Of a stretch of DNA of 36,319 nucleotides, positions 8,039 through 17,047 are shown piece after piece. Source of the stretch: Holosporaceae bacterium (GTDB lineage Bacteria; Pseudomonadota; Alphaproteobacteria; UBA3830); NCBI GenBank assembly GCA_031288225.1, contig JAITRU010000036.1, forward strand, positions 1 to 36,319, in the 5' to 3' direction. Positions within the stretch are counted from its first letter, which is position 1, and the number at the start of each line of letters is the position of its first letter. The notes beneath the pieces were generated by a model that was given only the letters and a program-made list of their open reading frames with translations, did not search any database and was not told where the DNA came from. Made by a program: the position numbers and the translations under genes.

Positions 8039-8932
8039 TTAATCGACGTTCTTGGCAGCAAATACCGTTTCGCGAATTTGATCACTGACGTTGGATATAT
8101 TGTTTGGAGAATGTGGCACAAACACAACATTCGACTTTGCATGAGCGCCGATTTCCTTCAGTGTATCAACGTATTGCATAAGAATAACCATCTCCATAAC
8201 CTGACTGGATTGGACTCCGGAAATTTGTCTGGAAAAATTATCGACGGATTCGCCCAATCCAGCTATTATCTCTTTTCGTTGCCCAGAAATTCCTTTACCA
8301 CGCAGAATACTGGACTCCGCTTCTGCCTCAGCTTGTTTTATGCGCAATATCTTCTCCGCTTCTCCTTTCTCCATTGCAGCAACTCTCAATCGCTGAGCTG
8401 TATTGATTTCGTTCATGGCGGCTTTCACGTTTGGATCAGGATTAATATCTGTAATGAGAGCCTTTATTATGCCAAACCCAAACTCCGACATTGGTTTTTG
8501 CAATTCCGACTGCACGGCATCCGCTATGTCATCCTTTTTCGAAAATACATCATCCAATTGCAGCTGAGGAACACGAGCACGAACTAAATCGAAAACGAAT
8601 GCTTTTATCTGGTACTCAGGATCCTGCAGCATATAACACGCCTCAAACACTTTGTCAGCTAGAACTTTATACTGAACTGCCACAATGATGTTCACAAAAA
8701 CATTGTCCTGAGTCTTGGTCTCAACGGAAACGTCCAATTGGTCTATGCGAAACGACAATACCTTCGCAATTTCATCAATCAACGGCACTTTCCATTTTAG
8801 GCCTGGCCCGGCAACGCGGTGGAATTTCCCGAACCTTTCGATTACAGCGCAACTCTGCTGCTGCACAACAAAAAAACCTGAAAACAGCAGGATAACCGCA
8901 AAAAACAGCGAAAAAAACAAACCCAATAACAT
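8039..8932 (-). CDS. qmcA: SPFH/stomatin-family membrane protein (QmcA-like)
   Basis: An N-terminal transmembrane segment is followed by the SPFH/band 7 domain (V-V-Q-Q-Q-S-C-A-V-I-E-R-F-G-K-F, then D-V-S-V-E-T-K-T-Q-D-N-V-F-V) and an Ala/Glu-rich coiled coil containing R-V-A-A-M-E-K-G-E-A-E-K. QmcA/stomatin proteins form large membrane-associated rings and are linked to protease control and lipid microdomains. I start at the Met at 8932 because GAGG lies six bases before it and this gives a normal ~297-residue protein; an upstream in-frame extension to 9055 reads into the end of a decayed IS element. NfeD is often a partner but is not seen here. Confidence 0.9.
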   Translation of the reverse strand: MLLGLFFSLFFAVILLFSGFFVVQQQSCAVIERFGKFHRVAGPGLKWKVPLIDEIAKVLSFRIDQLDVSVETKTQDNVFVNIIVAVQYKVLADKVFEACYMLQDPEYQIKAFVFDLVRARVPQLQLDDVFSKKDDIADAVQSELQKPMSEFGFGIIKALITDINPDPNVKAAMNEINTAQRLRVAAMEKGEAEKILRIKQAEAEAESSILRGKGISGQRKEIIAGLGESVDNFSRQISGVQSSQVMEMVILMQYVDTLKEIGAHAKSNVVFVPHSPNNISNVSDQIRETVFAAKNVD

Positions 8933-9082
8933 GATTAACCTCATCTGTAAAAAACGACAACCTGCGGGGAAACAAGCAAAATGCAAACCCCACCATCTTT
9001 GGCAAAATGCTAAACAGCCAACTTCGATAATGGCATATAACGCCGAAAAGCACAAGGTAACCCAACATCAACCCAGGGCCGT

Positions 9083-9369
9083 TTCATAAATTTTTGATCA
9101 TACAGGAAAATAACTTTATCATCGATCAAGCATTGGAGCATATTAGATTTTGCGCTTCGTTTGCATCCCGTTGATTTCAGGTAATTCTTGTGAAGAAAAA
9201 TTGCTAGTTTTCCGAACGCATTCAAGCTTTGTTGTCCTTCATCGGACTGAAGCTGGCAGTTGTCCTCCGAAAACAGGACATCTAGCATCCAATGCAGGCT
9301 CTCGATTTTTCAGTGCTCTCGCACTATTTTGAGCAATTTTTCTGGTGGTTCAGACAAACTTGTGATGTA
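9083..9369 (-). pseudogene. ISAs1-family transposase, C-terminal fragment
   Basis: The minus-strand frame reads S-L-S-E-P-P-E-K-L-L-K-I-V-R-E-H, then a TGA, then K-I-E-S-L-H-W-M-L-D-V-L-F-S-E-D-N-C. ISAs1 transposases have R-x-H-W-x-I-E-N-x-L-H-W-x-L-D-V-x-F-x-E-D here, so the TGA sits exactly where the conserved Trp is expected: a nonsense mutation in the original frame. The N-terminal and DDE core parts are missing. It is dead as a protein, and its last codons abut the terminal inverted repeat. Confidence 0.75.
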
Positions 9370-9461
9370 ATACCAGATCTCGTTGCAAATTATCCAAAAC
9401 ACGCTTTGCATAGCCTGCAAATCAAGGATGTCATTTGGATACCAGACATGGGATCTGGTAT
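9370..9461 (+). repeat. Family B palindromic repeat, copy 2 (92 bp)
   Basis: Same ends and almost the same sequence as 227-318. It is placed precisely where the ISAs1 transposase frame breaks off and is followed after four bases by a family A copy. Confidence 0.9.
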
Positions 9462-9465
9462 AATA

Positions 9466-9566
9466 ATACCATTCCTTATTATTAATTTCTCGCAGCAAGC
9501 GGCGAGCAGCCTTATGTTTAGGCTACGCGGAAAAGCTTTCGGATAATTTGTTCCGAGGAACGGTAT
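9466..9566 (+). repeat. Family A palindromic repeat, copy 3 (101 bp)
   Basis: Same orientation as copy 1. The terminal inverted repeats carry two substitutions (ATACCATTCCTT and GAGGAACGGTAT), so this copy is slightly older or decayed. Confidence 0.88.
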
Positions 9567-9572
9567 AAATAC

Positions 9573-9591
9573 CCCGCTGCTCTGCAGCGGG
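9573..9591. other. GC-rich hairpin CCCGCTGC-TCT-GCAGCGGG
   Basis: A perfect 8-bp stem with a 3-base loop, much more GC-rich than its surroundings. Downstream on the plus strand comes an AT-rich stretch with a short T-run (ATTTATTTT), so terminator activity is possible but weak. It lies inside the IS remnant. Confidence 0.4.
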
Positions 9592-9908
9592 CGATCATTT
9601 ATTTTAAAAAAAAACATCAAAAGGGTACTCGCTCAGCCAATCAATTAATACTTGCTCTTTAAAAAAAATTTACGAAACGGCCGTGAATGCAAGGCCTAGG
9701 CATGAGAGTTTTATTATTAATCTTCTGACAAAATTCGCATATTGCTTGAGTGCGCTATCTTCTCTATTTTGAACGAACTTGTACTAAATCACATTTGAAA
9801 TTATCCAAGCAACCATTGGAATGTGTTCTGTGACAGCTAACGCTAGGTGGGCAATATCTCCGTGATAACTGTAACAACAGCGCTTTACAATGGCTTTTTT
9901 CTTTCCAC

Positions 9909-11246
9909 TTAAAAATTAATGCAAGTACCAATCATAAATACACTAGCTCTATTATCTGGATTGCAGTTCAGATTACAGGCTTTCTTGTATTTCATAGCGC
10001 GGTCACATGTCTGGGTTTTTATATCATCATACTCGAAATATACACTCATCACCTTGTTAAAGACGTAGGATACGGCAACCGTTACGACCTCCGCCGTGGC
10101 TTTCTCACTGTGTGAAAACTTTGTTGATGATCTAAAGTAGCCTCCAGATAAAGTCCATTTCCCAAATTTGTAGGCTAACCCAACACTATAGACCTTTCCG
10201 GCGTCGGCACCTTCCTTTATGCCAATCGCCAAGTTATGTATATCATAGACGGCTTCGGGATCAAACGGAGTTGCATCCTCTTCTGTGGCAAACCGTTTGG
10301 CTAGCAGCGACTGTCCTCCATCCAGAAATCCAGCTGCCATCTTAAAATTTTTATAACCCAGCACAAGGCCCACATTGTAAGCTTTGACGTTATTCACGCT
10401 AATGCTGGAAAAATTTTTACTGGATTCACCTTTTCCAAGCCATCCGGCCACCGATACCTTCATGTTAAAATCGTCGGGAATTCCGTATTCGTACGCAATT
10501 CCAGCCGTGACAACATTTTTTGAAAAAGCTGTAGTGTGTGCAAAGTCCCATCCGTCATCTATGGTCAAACCTGACAGGCTTTTTCTGGTTCTAAATAGAT
10601 TAGCACTCTTGCTATCTGGAGTGAACGAAACTCCAAGAGACATCCCGCTTATTGTGGGAGAAATCCACGCTATTTTTAATGCGTTAGCATCATTAGCAAA
10701 GAAATCAGAATCAACGAGTGCACCGGCAGATACATTGTAGAATGCTCCCAAATCCCCGCTGCCAGGCCCTTGATATCCGACATAAACACTATCACCTTTG
10801 ATGCAAAAAGCATCAGCTGCAGTATTTGTGTAGCCAATTTTAATTTTACCGATACTATCAGACTCAAAATACAGGAAAGAAGAATCACAAATTGGATTAC
10901 CCTGCTTCATTAGACCGGATTTTTGCTTAGTGCCAATTTCAAGCCCAAAGCCAAGGTCAGAGGTCTTATTGTCGTATCTTAAATAGATATTACCTTTGTA
11001 AGAAAATGTTTCAGGCATTTTATTGCCGACAGCTGCTTGATTAATCAAACAAACCGTCATGTTGCTATTGCCGCTAAAGGAAAAATTAGTATCAATGCCA
11101 GCTTTTCTCAATTTTTCAGACATAATTTCGTTGAGAAAATTCACTTCTTCCTCGGATACAGGCTGCTTTCCAGGTGTACCGAAGCAACCACTTGCCATGG
11201 TACCAAAAACGAGCGTTAACAGCACAACAATTGAATATCTACTCAT
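9909..11246 (-). CDS. Outer-membrane porin (Gram-negative porin family)
   Basis: A signal sequence (hydrophobic run after M-S-R-Y) precedes a mature protein dominated by alternating polar/hydrophobic strands, for example N-I-Y-L-R-Y-D, I-G-K-I-K-I-G-Y-T-N, K-V-Y-S-V-G-L-A-Y-K-F-G and V-M-S-V-Y-F-E-Y-D. It ends in Phe, as beta-barrel proteins recognised by BamA do. About 440 residues suits a 16-stranded general porin. The signal end reads A-S-G-C, so a lipobox-like Cys is possible but atypical. GTG at 11249 is an alternative start; GGAG fits both. The protein has many Cys pairs, unusual for a porin (near residues 121, 151 and in the last 35 residues). It lies 107 bp downstream of an MFS transporter on the same strand, suggesting paired outer- and inner-membrane uptake. 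Confidence 0.85.
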   Translation of the reverse strand: MSRYSIVVLLTLVFGTMASGCFGTPGKQPVSEEEVNFLNEIMSEKLRKAGIDTNFSFSGNSNMTVCLINQAAVGNKMPETFSYKGNIYLRYDNKTSDLGFGLEIGTKQKSGLMKQGNPICDSSFLYFESDSIGKIKIGYTNTAADAFCIKGDSVYVGYQGPGSGDLGAFYNVSAGALVDSDFFANDANALKIAWISPTISGMSLGVSFTPDSKSANLFRTRKSLSGLTIDDGWDFAHTTAFSKNVVTAGIAYEYGIPDDFNMKVSVAGWLGKGESSKNFSSISVNNVKAYNVGLVLGYKNFKMAAGFLDGGQSLLAKRFATEEDATPFDPEAVYDIHNLAIGIKEGADAGKVYSVGLAYKFGKWTLSGGYFRSSTKFSHSEKATAEVVTVAVSYVFNKVMSVYFEYDDIKTQTCDRAMKYKKACNLNCNPDNRASVFMIGTCINF

Positions 11247-11355
11247 CACAAAATAATCTCCAGTAATAATTCAGCCCCGTAACCATCTACAGTAACAAGC
11301 AGTACTGCAACCCAAGCTAGCAGATGACAGAAAAAAACTCACCGCAGCATACCAC

Positions 11356-12630
11356 CTACAGTAACTCCATACCTGTGCGATCCTGTGCTTCCCACATAGC
11401 AATGGCAGCCATTATACCAACTACAGTAGCCGGTGCAATAGACATGATTGGGGATATGAATGTGCAATAATTCATGATTACTGGAGTTAGTCCGCCAACA
11501 ATTGCCTGGGCAAGACTGAGAGATAATGAAACTCCTGTGCATCTAATTTTTCGGGGAAATGATTCGGAAAAAAAAGCTGATCTACACGAAAAATACATGC
11601 CCAAAAACAACCCATAGGATACGTAGGCAATTGTCCAGGTGAATGGAGAATTTATTTTTAGTAAAAAAATAGCGTATACAACTGCAGAAACGCCAGCTAT
11701 GCCAGCAATAATAAACGGCTTTCTCCTGAAATAGTCAGAAAGATATCCGCAACCCAGGACAGTTGTAGTAATGGCAAGACTCGCGCAGGCACAGCAGAAA
11801 GTCGATTCCTTCAGTGTGAGCATTTTTTCCCGTACAAGATGATAGGGCAAGAACGTAAATAGGGTGTAGAATCCGACAGCACTGAAACTAGTTACGGCAA
11901 TTGTGCAGAATACAGCAGGCTTATTTTCTAATAATTCCCTAACAATTTTACAAACTTTTCGAGATTCTTTTCTTTCTTCTTTGGCAATCGCAGCAGGTGC
12001 AGCAGCTGGTTCATTTTCATTATAGAAATAAAAAGCAAATGGAATAAGAACAATTCCAAGAATAAATGGAATTCTCCAGGCAAAATCATAAATTTCTAAT
12101 TCCGAAAAAAAACAATGGAGCAATAGCAGTGAATTCATCGAGCCAAGAACACCTATTTGTAGTCCTACATCACTCCAACTGCCAAAAAAACCTCTCCTAT
12201 GAGCAGGAGCAGATTCCACCAAATGCACCATTGCTGCCGTGTATTCTCCTCCCAGTGATACACCTTGACATGCTCTAAAAACCAACAGCAATAGTGGCGA
12301 CATGATGCCGATTTGGTTGTAGCTGGGAAGTAAGCCAATGCATACGGTTGGCACAGCCATAAAAAGTATGGAAAGGAATAGGGCTTTTTTTCTTCCAATC
12401 AGATCTCCTATGGGACCAAAAATCATCGAACCCACAGGTCTCATAAACAATCCAATGGAAAGGGCTAGGAAGCTAACCGTTGAGCATAGGGCTGGATCCT
12501 CTATGGGGAAAAATCGTTTGGAAATGATTGGAAGAAATGGCATAAAAAGAGAAAAACTGTACCAGGATAAAACATTACCAAGTGAACCAACCGCCAGATT
12601 TATTTTTTTTTGTTTAGATATTTTTATCAT
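11356..12630 (-). CDS. MFS transporter, metabolite:H+ symporter (ProP-like) family
   Basis: The protein has the 12-helix pattern of the MHS family: G-N-V-L-S-W-Y-S-F-S at the first helix, R-P-V-G-S-M-I-F-G-P-I-G-D-L-I-G-R-K-K-A in the loop between helices 2 and 3 (the MFS signature), and F-R-A-C-Q-G-V-S-L-G-G-E-Y in helix 4. Relatives import osmolytes, dicarboxylates or other metabolites with protons; the substrate here cannot be told. The start at 12630 is chosen because AAGGA lies eight bases upstream; a longer frame to 12708 adds only a Lys/Ile-rich extension. The length of about 424 residues is normal. In host-associated bacteria MHS transporters often take up host metabolites. Confidence 0.92.
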   Translation of the reverse strand: MIKISKQKKINLAVGSLGNVLSWYSFSLFMPFLPIISKRFFPIEDPALCSTVSFLALSIGLFMRPVGSMIFGPIGDLIGRKKALFLSILFMAVPTVCIGLLPSYNQIGIMSPLLLLVFRACQGVSLGGEYTAAMVHLVESAPAHRRGFFGSWSDVGLQIGVLGSMNSLLLLHCFFSELEIYDFAWRIPFILGIVLIPFAFYFYNENEPAAAPAAIAKEERKESRKVCKIVRELLENKPAVFCTIAVTSFSAVGFYTLFTFLPYHLVREKMLTLKESTFCCACASLAITTTVLGCGYLSDYFRRKPFIIAGIAGVSAVVYAIFLLKINSPFTWTIAYVSYGLFLGMYFSCRSAFFSESFPRKIRCTGVSLSLSLAQAIVGGLTPVIMNYCTFISPIMSIAPATVVGIMAAIAMWEAQDRTGMELL

Positions 12631-12965
12631 TTTTTTATTCCTTATTTTGTTGATTTTTCTTTCAAGGTTTCCATACCTTTTTTCTTTGATAAATATGCTA
12701 TAATCCATGCCGTGCAGGATATTTTTTGCGCCTAAGGCAGAGGAATATCAAGCGGCTTTTGCCCTGGGTTACCTTAATTTACTAAAGCAATTTGTCTATT
12801 TTATGATAACGGAATCCAATACCAAAATAAAAAATCCCCTTGTATAAGAAGCGCTTTTGATGTACGCTTCAACGACGCTGGTTGGTGTTATTATAAACAA
12901 TGAAACAAAGCTCAATAACGAGTTTTAGCATGAAGTATCAATGAGAGTATAGAATTTAGAATCCA

Positions 12966-13508
12966 ATGGAACAACTTATAAGAGATCATGGCTACCTCTG
13001 CGTTTTTATATTTGCCTGTGTAGAGGGAGAGATAGCGATTGTTACTGCAGGTATTTTAAGCAGACATGGTCTAATGTCTCTGCCAATGGTGGTATTTTTT
13101 GCATTCCTTGGAACTCTCATGACCGAACAATGCCTTTTTTTCATCGGAAGAATCTACGGTACTAGGATTTTTGAAAAGTTTCCTCATTGGCAGAAGAAAT
13201 GTGAAAAGGTGATGGAATTCTTGCGGATGTATGATACATTGTTCATATTTGGCTCAAGGTTTGCCTATGGTATCAGAAATATAACTCCCATCGTTATTGG
13301 TATGGCAAAAATCACACCGAAAAAATTCTCTAGCCTCAATGTGCCAGCAGCCATGCTATGGTCCATAATAGTTGCAGGAGTTGGTTATATGTTTGCGGAT
13401 ATGCTAGAATCGGCGGAGGGCGGTTTGAAGTATATAAAGATTGCTGCCTTAATTTTCGTGTACTTTGTAGCATCGTATCTTATATATAAAAAAACAAAGT
13501 CCGTGTAG
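12966..13508 (+). CDS. DedA family membrane protein
   Basis: A short (180-residue) DedA/SNARE-associated protein with about four hydrophobic segments. DedA proteins act in the inner membrane; some flip undecaprenyl phosphate or phosphatidyl lipids, and loss affects envelope stability and cell division. Visible motifs are the acidic C-V-E-G-E near the N-terminus, the G-T-L-M-T-E-Q segment with F-I-G-R-I-Y-G, and F-G-S-R-F-A-Y-G-I-R-N-I-T-P, which corresponds to the conserved F-x-R-x-x-P/R region. No clear ribosome site precedes the ATG. It is followed 39 bp later by rarA. Confidence 0.85.
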   Translation: MEQLIRDHGYLCVFIFACVEGEIAIVTAGILSRHGLMSLPMVVFFAFLGTLMTEQCLFFIGRIYGTRIFEKFPHWQKKCEKVMEFLRMYDTLFIFGSRFAYGIRNITPIVIGMAKITPKKFSSLNVPAAMLWSIIVAGVGYMFADMLESAEGGLKYIKIAALIFVYFVASYLIYKKTKSV

Positions 13509-13547
13509 GTAAACAGTTCCACCCCATAGCACCTTGGACGGCATAGT

Positions 13548-14801
13548 TTGCAATTATTTGAACAAATCTCTCCCTTGGCTGACAGAATTCGCCCCAATGA
13601 AATTGCCGAGCTCATTGGTCAGGAGGTTGAAAACCAGGTACAGCTGCATGAAAATTTGCAATCGCTTATTTTGTGGGGACCTCCTGGATCTGGTAAAACT
13701 TCCTTTGCAAAAATTGTTGCAAAAAAAAGTGGACTAAAATATGAGGAAACTTCCGCCGTCACCCACGCAACGGCAAAATTTAAGGCTATCTTCGATGGAT
13801 TAGCGCGAGATCCATCCCAAAAGGCGTTGCTGATAATTGATGAAATTCATCATCTCAACAAAAATCAACAGGACATCTTCCTTCCTCACTTGGAGAAGGG
13901 ATCTCTCATTCTGATCGGCACCACGACTGAAAATCCGTCATTTGAGCTGAGACCTGCTCTGCTGTCCCGCTGCAAGGTTATCACATTTAATCGCCTACAA
14001 TTGGAAGACCTGGACAAAATACTGCGGCGAGCAGAAAAATTTATGGGCAGGAAATTACCTCTTTCCCCGGAAGCACGCCAACATTTATGTCTCATAGCAG
14101 ATGGTGACGCCAGGTATTTACTAAATCGAGCTGAAGAATTGCTGTCGATGCACCTGAAAAGCGAATTATCCATCGAAGAATTGCGGAAGATTACTCCCAA
14201 AAGAGCATTGATTTATGACAATGCCCAGGAGGAGCACTACAATCTTATTAGTGCATTTCATAAATCATTGCGTGGATCTGATGTGGACGCTGCTCTCTAC
14301 TGGACCAACAGAATGCTATTGGCTGGAGAAAATCCACTCTTCATCATGAGACGTCTTGTAAGGTTTGCCAGTGAAGATATTGGTTTGGCAGATCCCAACG
14401 CTCTACTACAAGCAATTGCTGCTCACCAATCCTATTCTATTCTTGGCTCTCCGGAGGGGGAGTTGGCCATAACAAATGCTGTCATATATATGGCAACGGC
14501 TCCCAAATCGAATGCCGGTTATGTGGCGTATAATCAATCCAAAAAATGCGCTGAATTTTATGGGTCACTGCCAACTCCAAAAAAAATTCGCAACGCTCCT
14601 ACTAAGCTAATGAAAGAGTTGAATTACGGAGATGGATATGTTTATGATCATGACACGGAGAATGCTTTTTCCGGTAATAATTTTTTCCCGGATGAGTTAT
14701 CCAGGAAAAAATTCTATCACCCTGTGGAAAGGGGCTTTGAACGAGAAATAAGAAAACGAATTGATTGGTGGGACAAAATGAGAAAACGCACCACCAACTG
14801 A
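13548..14801 (+). CDS. rarA: Replication-associated recombination protein A (AAA+ ATPase)
   Basis: RarA/MgsA is a clamp-loader-like AAA+ ATPase that acts at stalled replication forks with RecA and SSB. Walker A is G-P-P-G-S-G-K-T at residues 44-51, Walker B L-L-I-I-D-E-I-H-H around 93-101, sensor 1 G-T-T-T-E-N-P-S-F, and the arginine-finger region L-S-R-C. The C-terminal tetramerisation part contains D-A-A-L-Y-W, R-R-L-V-R-F-A-S-E-D-I-G-L-A-D-P and A-P-K-S-N-A. The start is a TTG at 13548, with GGA about nine bases before; there is no ATG that would keep the N-terminal L-F-E-Q-I-S-P-L-A-D-R-I-R-P block. The length of 417 is normal. Its stop TGA overlaps an ATG of the following frame. Confidence 0.94.
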   Translation: MQLFEQISPLADRIRPNEIAELIGQEVENQVQLHENLQSLILWGPPGSGKTSFAKIVAKKSGLKYEETSAVTHATAKFKAIFDGLARDPSQKALLIIDEIHHLNKNQQDIFLPHLEKGSLILIGTTTENPSFELRPALLSRCKVITFNRLQLEDLDKILRRAEKFMGRKLPLSPEARQHLCLIADGDARYLLNRAEELLSMHLKSELSIEELRKITPKRALIYDNAQEEHYNLISAFHKSLRGSDVDAALYWTNRMLLAGENPLFIMRRLVRFASEDIGLADPNALLQAIAAHQSYSILGSPEGELAITNAVIYMATAPKSNAGYVAYNQSKKCAEFYGSLPTPKKIRNAPTKLMKELNYGDGYVYDHDTENAFSGNNFFPDELSRKKFYHPVERGFEREIRKRIDWWDKMRKRTTN

Positions 14802-14818
14802 TGGGGGGCGTGATCATC

Positions 14819-17002
14819 ATGAATAGTATGAGTGATTGGCTAAGGCGAAATAAAATTGACATAGCATTGCTGGTGACAGTGGCCATAATCCTCGATGTTT
14901 TTGCTCATTGGCAAATGAATGGGGCAACAATTACCTTTCATGACACCGATGATTACATGCAATTGGTACGTATTCGGGATTTTTTTCGTCATCATGATTG
15001 GTTTAACAATACGATAGACAGATGCAATGTACCGTTTGGTGGCGAACTCCATTGGACGCGTTTTTATGATCTCTTTTTAATCGTTCCATCCTATATTCTT
15101 AGCTTTTTCACCAATTCCATCAACGATGCCATAGAATATGTGGGATTTTTCATTAGTCCCATTGTACACGCATTTACCGTCGTGTTTTTTTTTCATTTTG
15201 CACAATTTTTAATGACTAAACGCAATGCGTTCCTATGCACAGCCGTGTTCGCTTCCCACCAACTAATATTGCCATATGAGACGTTCGGAAGACCGGATCA
15301 TCATGCATTTATTCTGATGTTTGTATTAATTTTTCTTAGCAATTTAAAAGGGATTGGGGTCATTTTTGACAGTAACGAAGATAATTTTTTGGATGTTTGC
15401 TGGAAATATACGCTAAAAATGTCGCTCATCACTGCGATGGGTATCTGGCTATCTCCTGAGTTGCTAATACTATTTTTGATAGCTGATGGAGTACTGTATT
15501 TGTGGTGGCTGTTTGGATACGGAAAGTACGATTTTTTTGACAGTCGACGCATTTTGCAGTATATATGCCTAAAAAACACAGCAACGGCGCTGTTAATATG
15601 CGTCATTATTTTTCATGAAATATCTGGCAGAACGATTGTCTTAGCAATATTATTAACTTTTTCCTGTGTAGTTCTCAGGTTTTGTGGTTGGAGTAATCCT
15701 AGATCTCCGGAAGATATTCCCAATAAAGTTATCACTGTGCAAAGGCAATCGCCATTAATATTCGAAACCATCGCTGTGTTGGTGGTACTGCTGGCAACGG
15801 CTGTGTGTACTAACTTCAACGCCATCACCTATGATTGTGTATCGTTTGTGCACTTGGTATTGTACCTGTACGCTGCCGCATTTATGTGGATTTGCGGCAA
15901 TTATTGCCTGGATTGCGAACCAAGATCACGTTTTATCAACTGTCTTTGCTATTTTACACTGTTACTTGTGTTTTTCCTGGAACTTTATGAAAAATTTTTT
16001 CTAGGCCTTGCCGCAGATGTTAGCGATTATCTTAAAAAAATCTGGATGCACAGAGTATTGGAAATGCAATCTCCATTCCAACTTGGCTATGACGTACTGT
16101 TTGTGACCCTTGCTGTGCTGGAACTTGGGGCAATAGGCCTAAGGATAGTTGATCTAGTGCAAATTTGGAAAACGACAGACCAAAAAAAAGCGTTGCCAGT
16201 AGATGTGCTCGTATGGAGCGTTCTTATTGCCCATGCTCTTTGCTATCTGCTGCTGGCAGCCGTTGCCTGGAGAATGATGCCCTATGCCATGATATTCTGG
16301 ACACTGCTGATGGTATGGTTAATTATGCATTGGAGTGATGAAAGTTGTTGCCAGCTAAAAGTTTTCTTCCATCGATTGCCCGGAAAAAAAATTTTCAATT
16401 TTCATGTATCCAAAATTTATCACAAAATATTTACAGAAAAAACACATGATTCAACTAAACCTTCCACATTACAACTGCCACTGCTGCGTTTTGGAATAAC
16501 CGCCTTTTTGGTGCCATTGTTGATGGTTACGACTGTGCCACGGGAAGATGATGATCAACCGCAGCAGCATAAAGGCGCTGCCTATGGCACAAGTGAATTG
16601 TTTCGGGAAGTGGATAATCTTAGCGCAATTCCAGTTGTCATAATGGCTCACTGTAATCTGGGACCGCAATTGCTCTATTACACAAAGCACAAGGTTATTG
16701 GAGCTCCGTATCATCGACAACATCAGGGCATTAGCGCTTCGTATGAGGTTATGGAAGCTGCTTTTTCTCAGCAAAATGTGGAAAAAATACTAGCAGCCAC
16801 TGGGGCATCGTACATTTTTATAAAAAAAACTCCAACTCAGCTAAAAAAAAACGAACAAAGCAACAAAAATGGTTCTCCATCGTTAACTGATATGATCATT
16901 GGCGGACAACTGCCTCCATGGATTTCCATAGAAAATTTTCCTAAAAAATTCAATGACGTAATCATCGCAAAAATTCATCGGAATTTGTTAACCAAAAAGT
17001 AA
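14819..17002 (+). CDS. STT3-like GT-C membrane protein (putative glycosyltransferase)
   Basis: A large polytopic membrane protein of about 727 residues. The first external loop carries H-D-T-D-D-Y-M-Q-L-V-R, matching the D-x-D-D-A-x-R motif of a group of alphaproteobacterial STT3/PMT-like proteins. The following G-G-E-L-H-W-T-R-F-Y-D and G-R-P-D-H-H motifs are also shared with that group. Such proteins transfer sugars from lipid-linked donors on the periplasmic face; the actual acceptor is unknown. The C-terminal quarter is a soluble domain. The start is uncertain: ATG 14801 overlaps the rarA stop (TGATG) and ATG 14819 has a G-rich stretch about ten bases upstream; I use the latter. The next gene, 45 bp downstream, is a family 2 glycosyltransferase, which supports a lipid-linked sugar role. 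Confidence 0.7.
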   Translation: MNSMSDWLRRNKIDIALLVTVAIILDVFAHWQMNGATITFHDTDDYMQLVRIRDFFRHHDWFNNTIDRCNVPFGGELHWTRFYDLFLIVPSYILSFFTNSINDAIEYVGFFISPIVHAFTVVFFFHFAQFLMTKRNAFLCTAVFASHQLILPYETFGRPDHHAFILMFVLIFLSNLKGIGVIFDSNEDNFLDVCWKYTLKMSLITAMGIWLSPELLILFLIADGVLYLWWLFGYGKYDFFDSRRILQYICLKNTATALLICVIIFHEISGRTIVLAILLTFSCVVLRFCGWSNPRSPEDIPNKVITVQRQSPLIFETIAVLVVLLATAVCTNFNAITYDCVSFVHLVLYLYAAAFMWICGNYCLDCEPRSRFINCLCYFTLLLVFFLELYEKFFLGLAADVSDYLKKIWMHRVLEMQSPFQLGYDVLFVTLAVLELGAIGLRIVDLVQIWKTTDQKKALPVDVLVWSVLIAHALCYLLLAAVAWRMMPYAMIFWTLLMVWLIMHWSDESCCQLKVFFHRLPGKKIFNFHVSKIYHKIFTEKTHDSTKPSTLQLPLLRFGITAFLVPLLMVTTVPREDDDQPQQHKGAAYGTSELFREVDNLSAIPVVIMAHCNLGPQLLYYTKHKVIGAPYHRQHQGISASYEVMEAAFSQQNVEKILAATGASYIFIKKTPTQLKKNEQSNKNGSPSLTDMIIGGQLPPWISIENFPKKFNDVIIAKIHRNLLTKK

Positions 17003-17047
17003 CCTCTTTCCATCAAAAATAACCCAATAACTTGATGGAGAGATCGA

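Larger units (their letters stand above)
9074..9685 (-). mobile_element. ISAs1-family element remnant with deleted interior
   Basis: The right end at 9074 (CAGGGCCGTTTCATAAATTT on the plus strand) and the left end at 9685 (reverse complement CACGGCCGTTTCGTAAATTT) are matching terminal inverted repeats. The outer 3' part still encodes the C-terminus of an ISAs1-type transposase on the minus strand. Most of the transposase is gone, and at the deletion point sit a family B and a family A repeat (9370-9566). No obvious target duplication remains. A second copy of the 3' end is at 28885-28954. Confidence 0.7.

Noticed and set aside
8933-9055. N-terminal extension of the SPFH gene
   Set aside because: It lacks a ribosome site and reads into DNA beside the IS right end; the Met at 8932 has GAGG and gives a normal length.
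9010-9288. A 92-codon minus-strand frame as an independent gene
   Set aside because: It is the 3' part of the disrupted ISAs1 transposase and continues past the terminal repeat into flanking DNA.
12709-12965. Possible gene remnant between the MFS transporter and dedA
   Set aside because: Some codon-like runs appear, but no family pattern, start or repeat is recognisable; it may be only a divergent promoter region.
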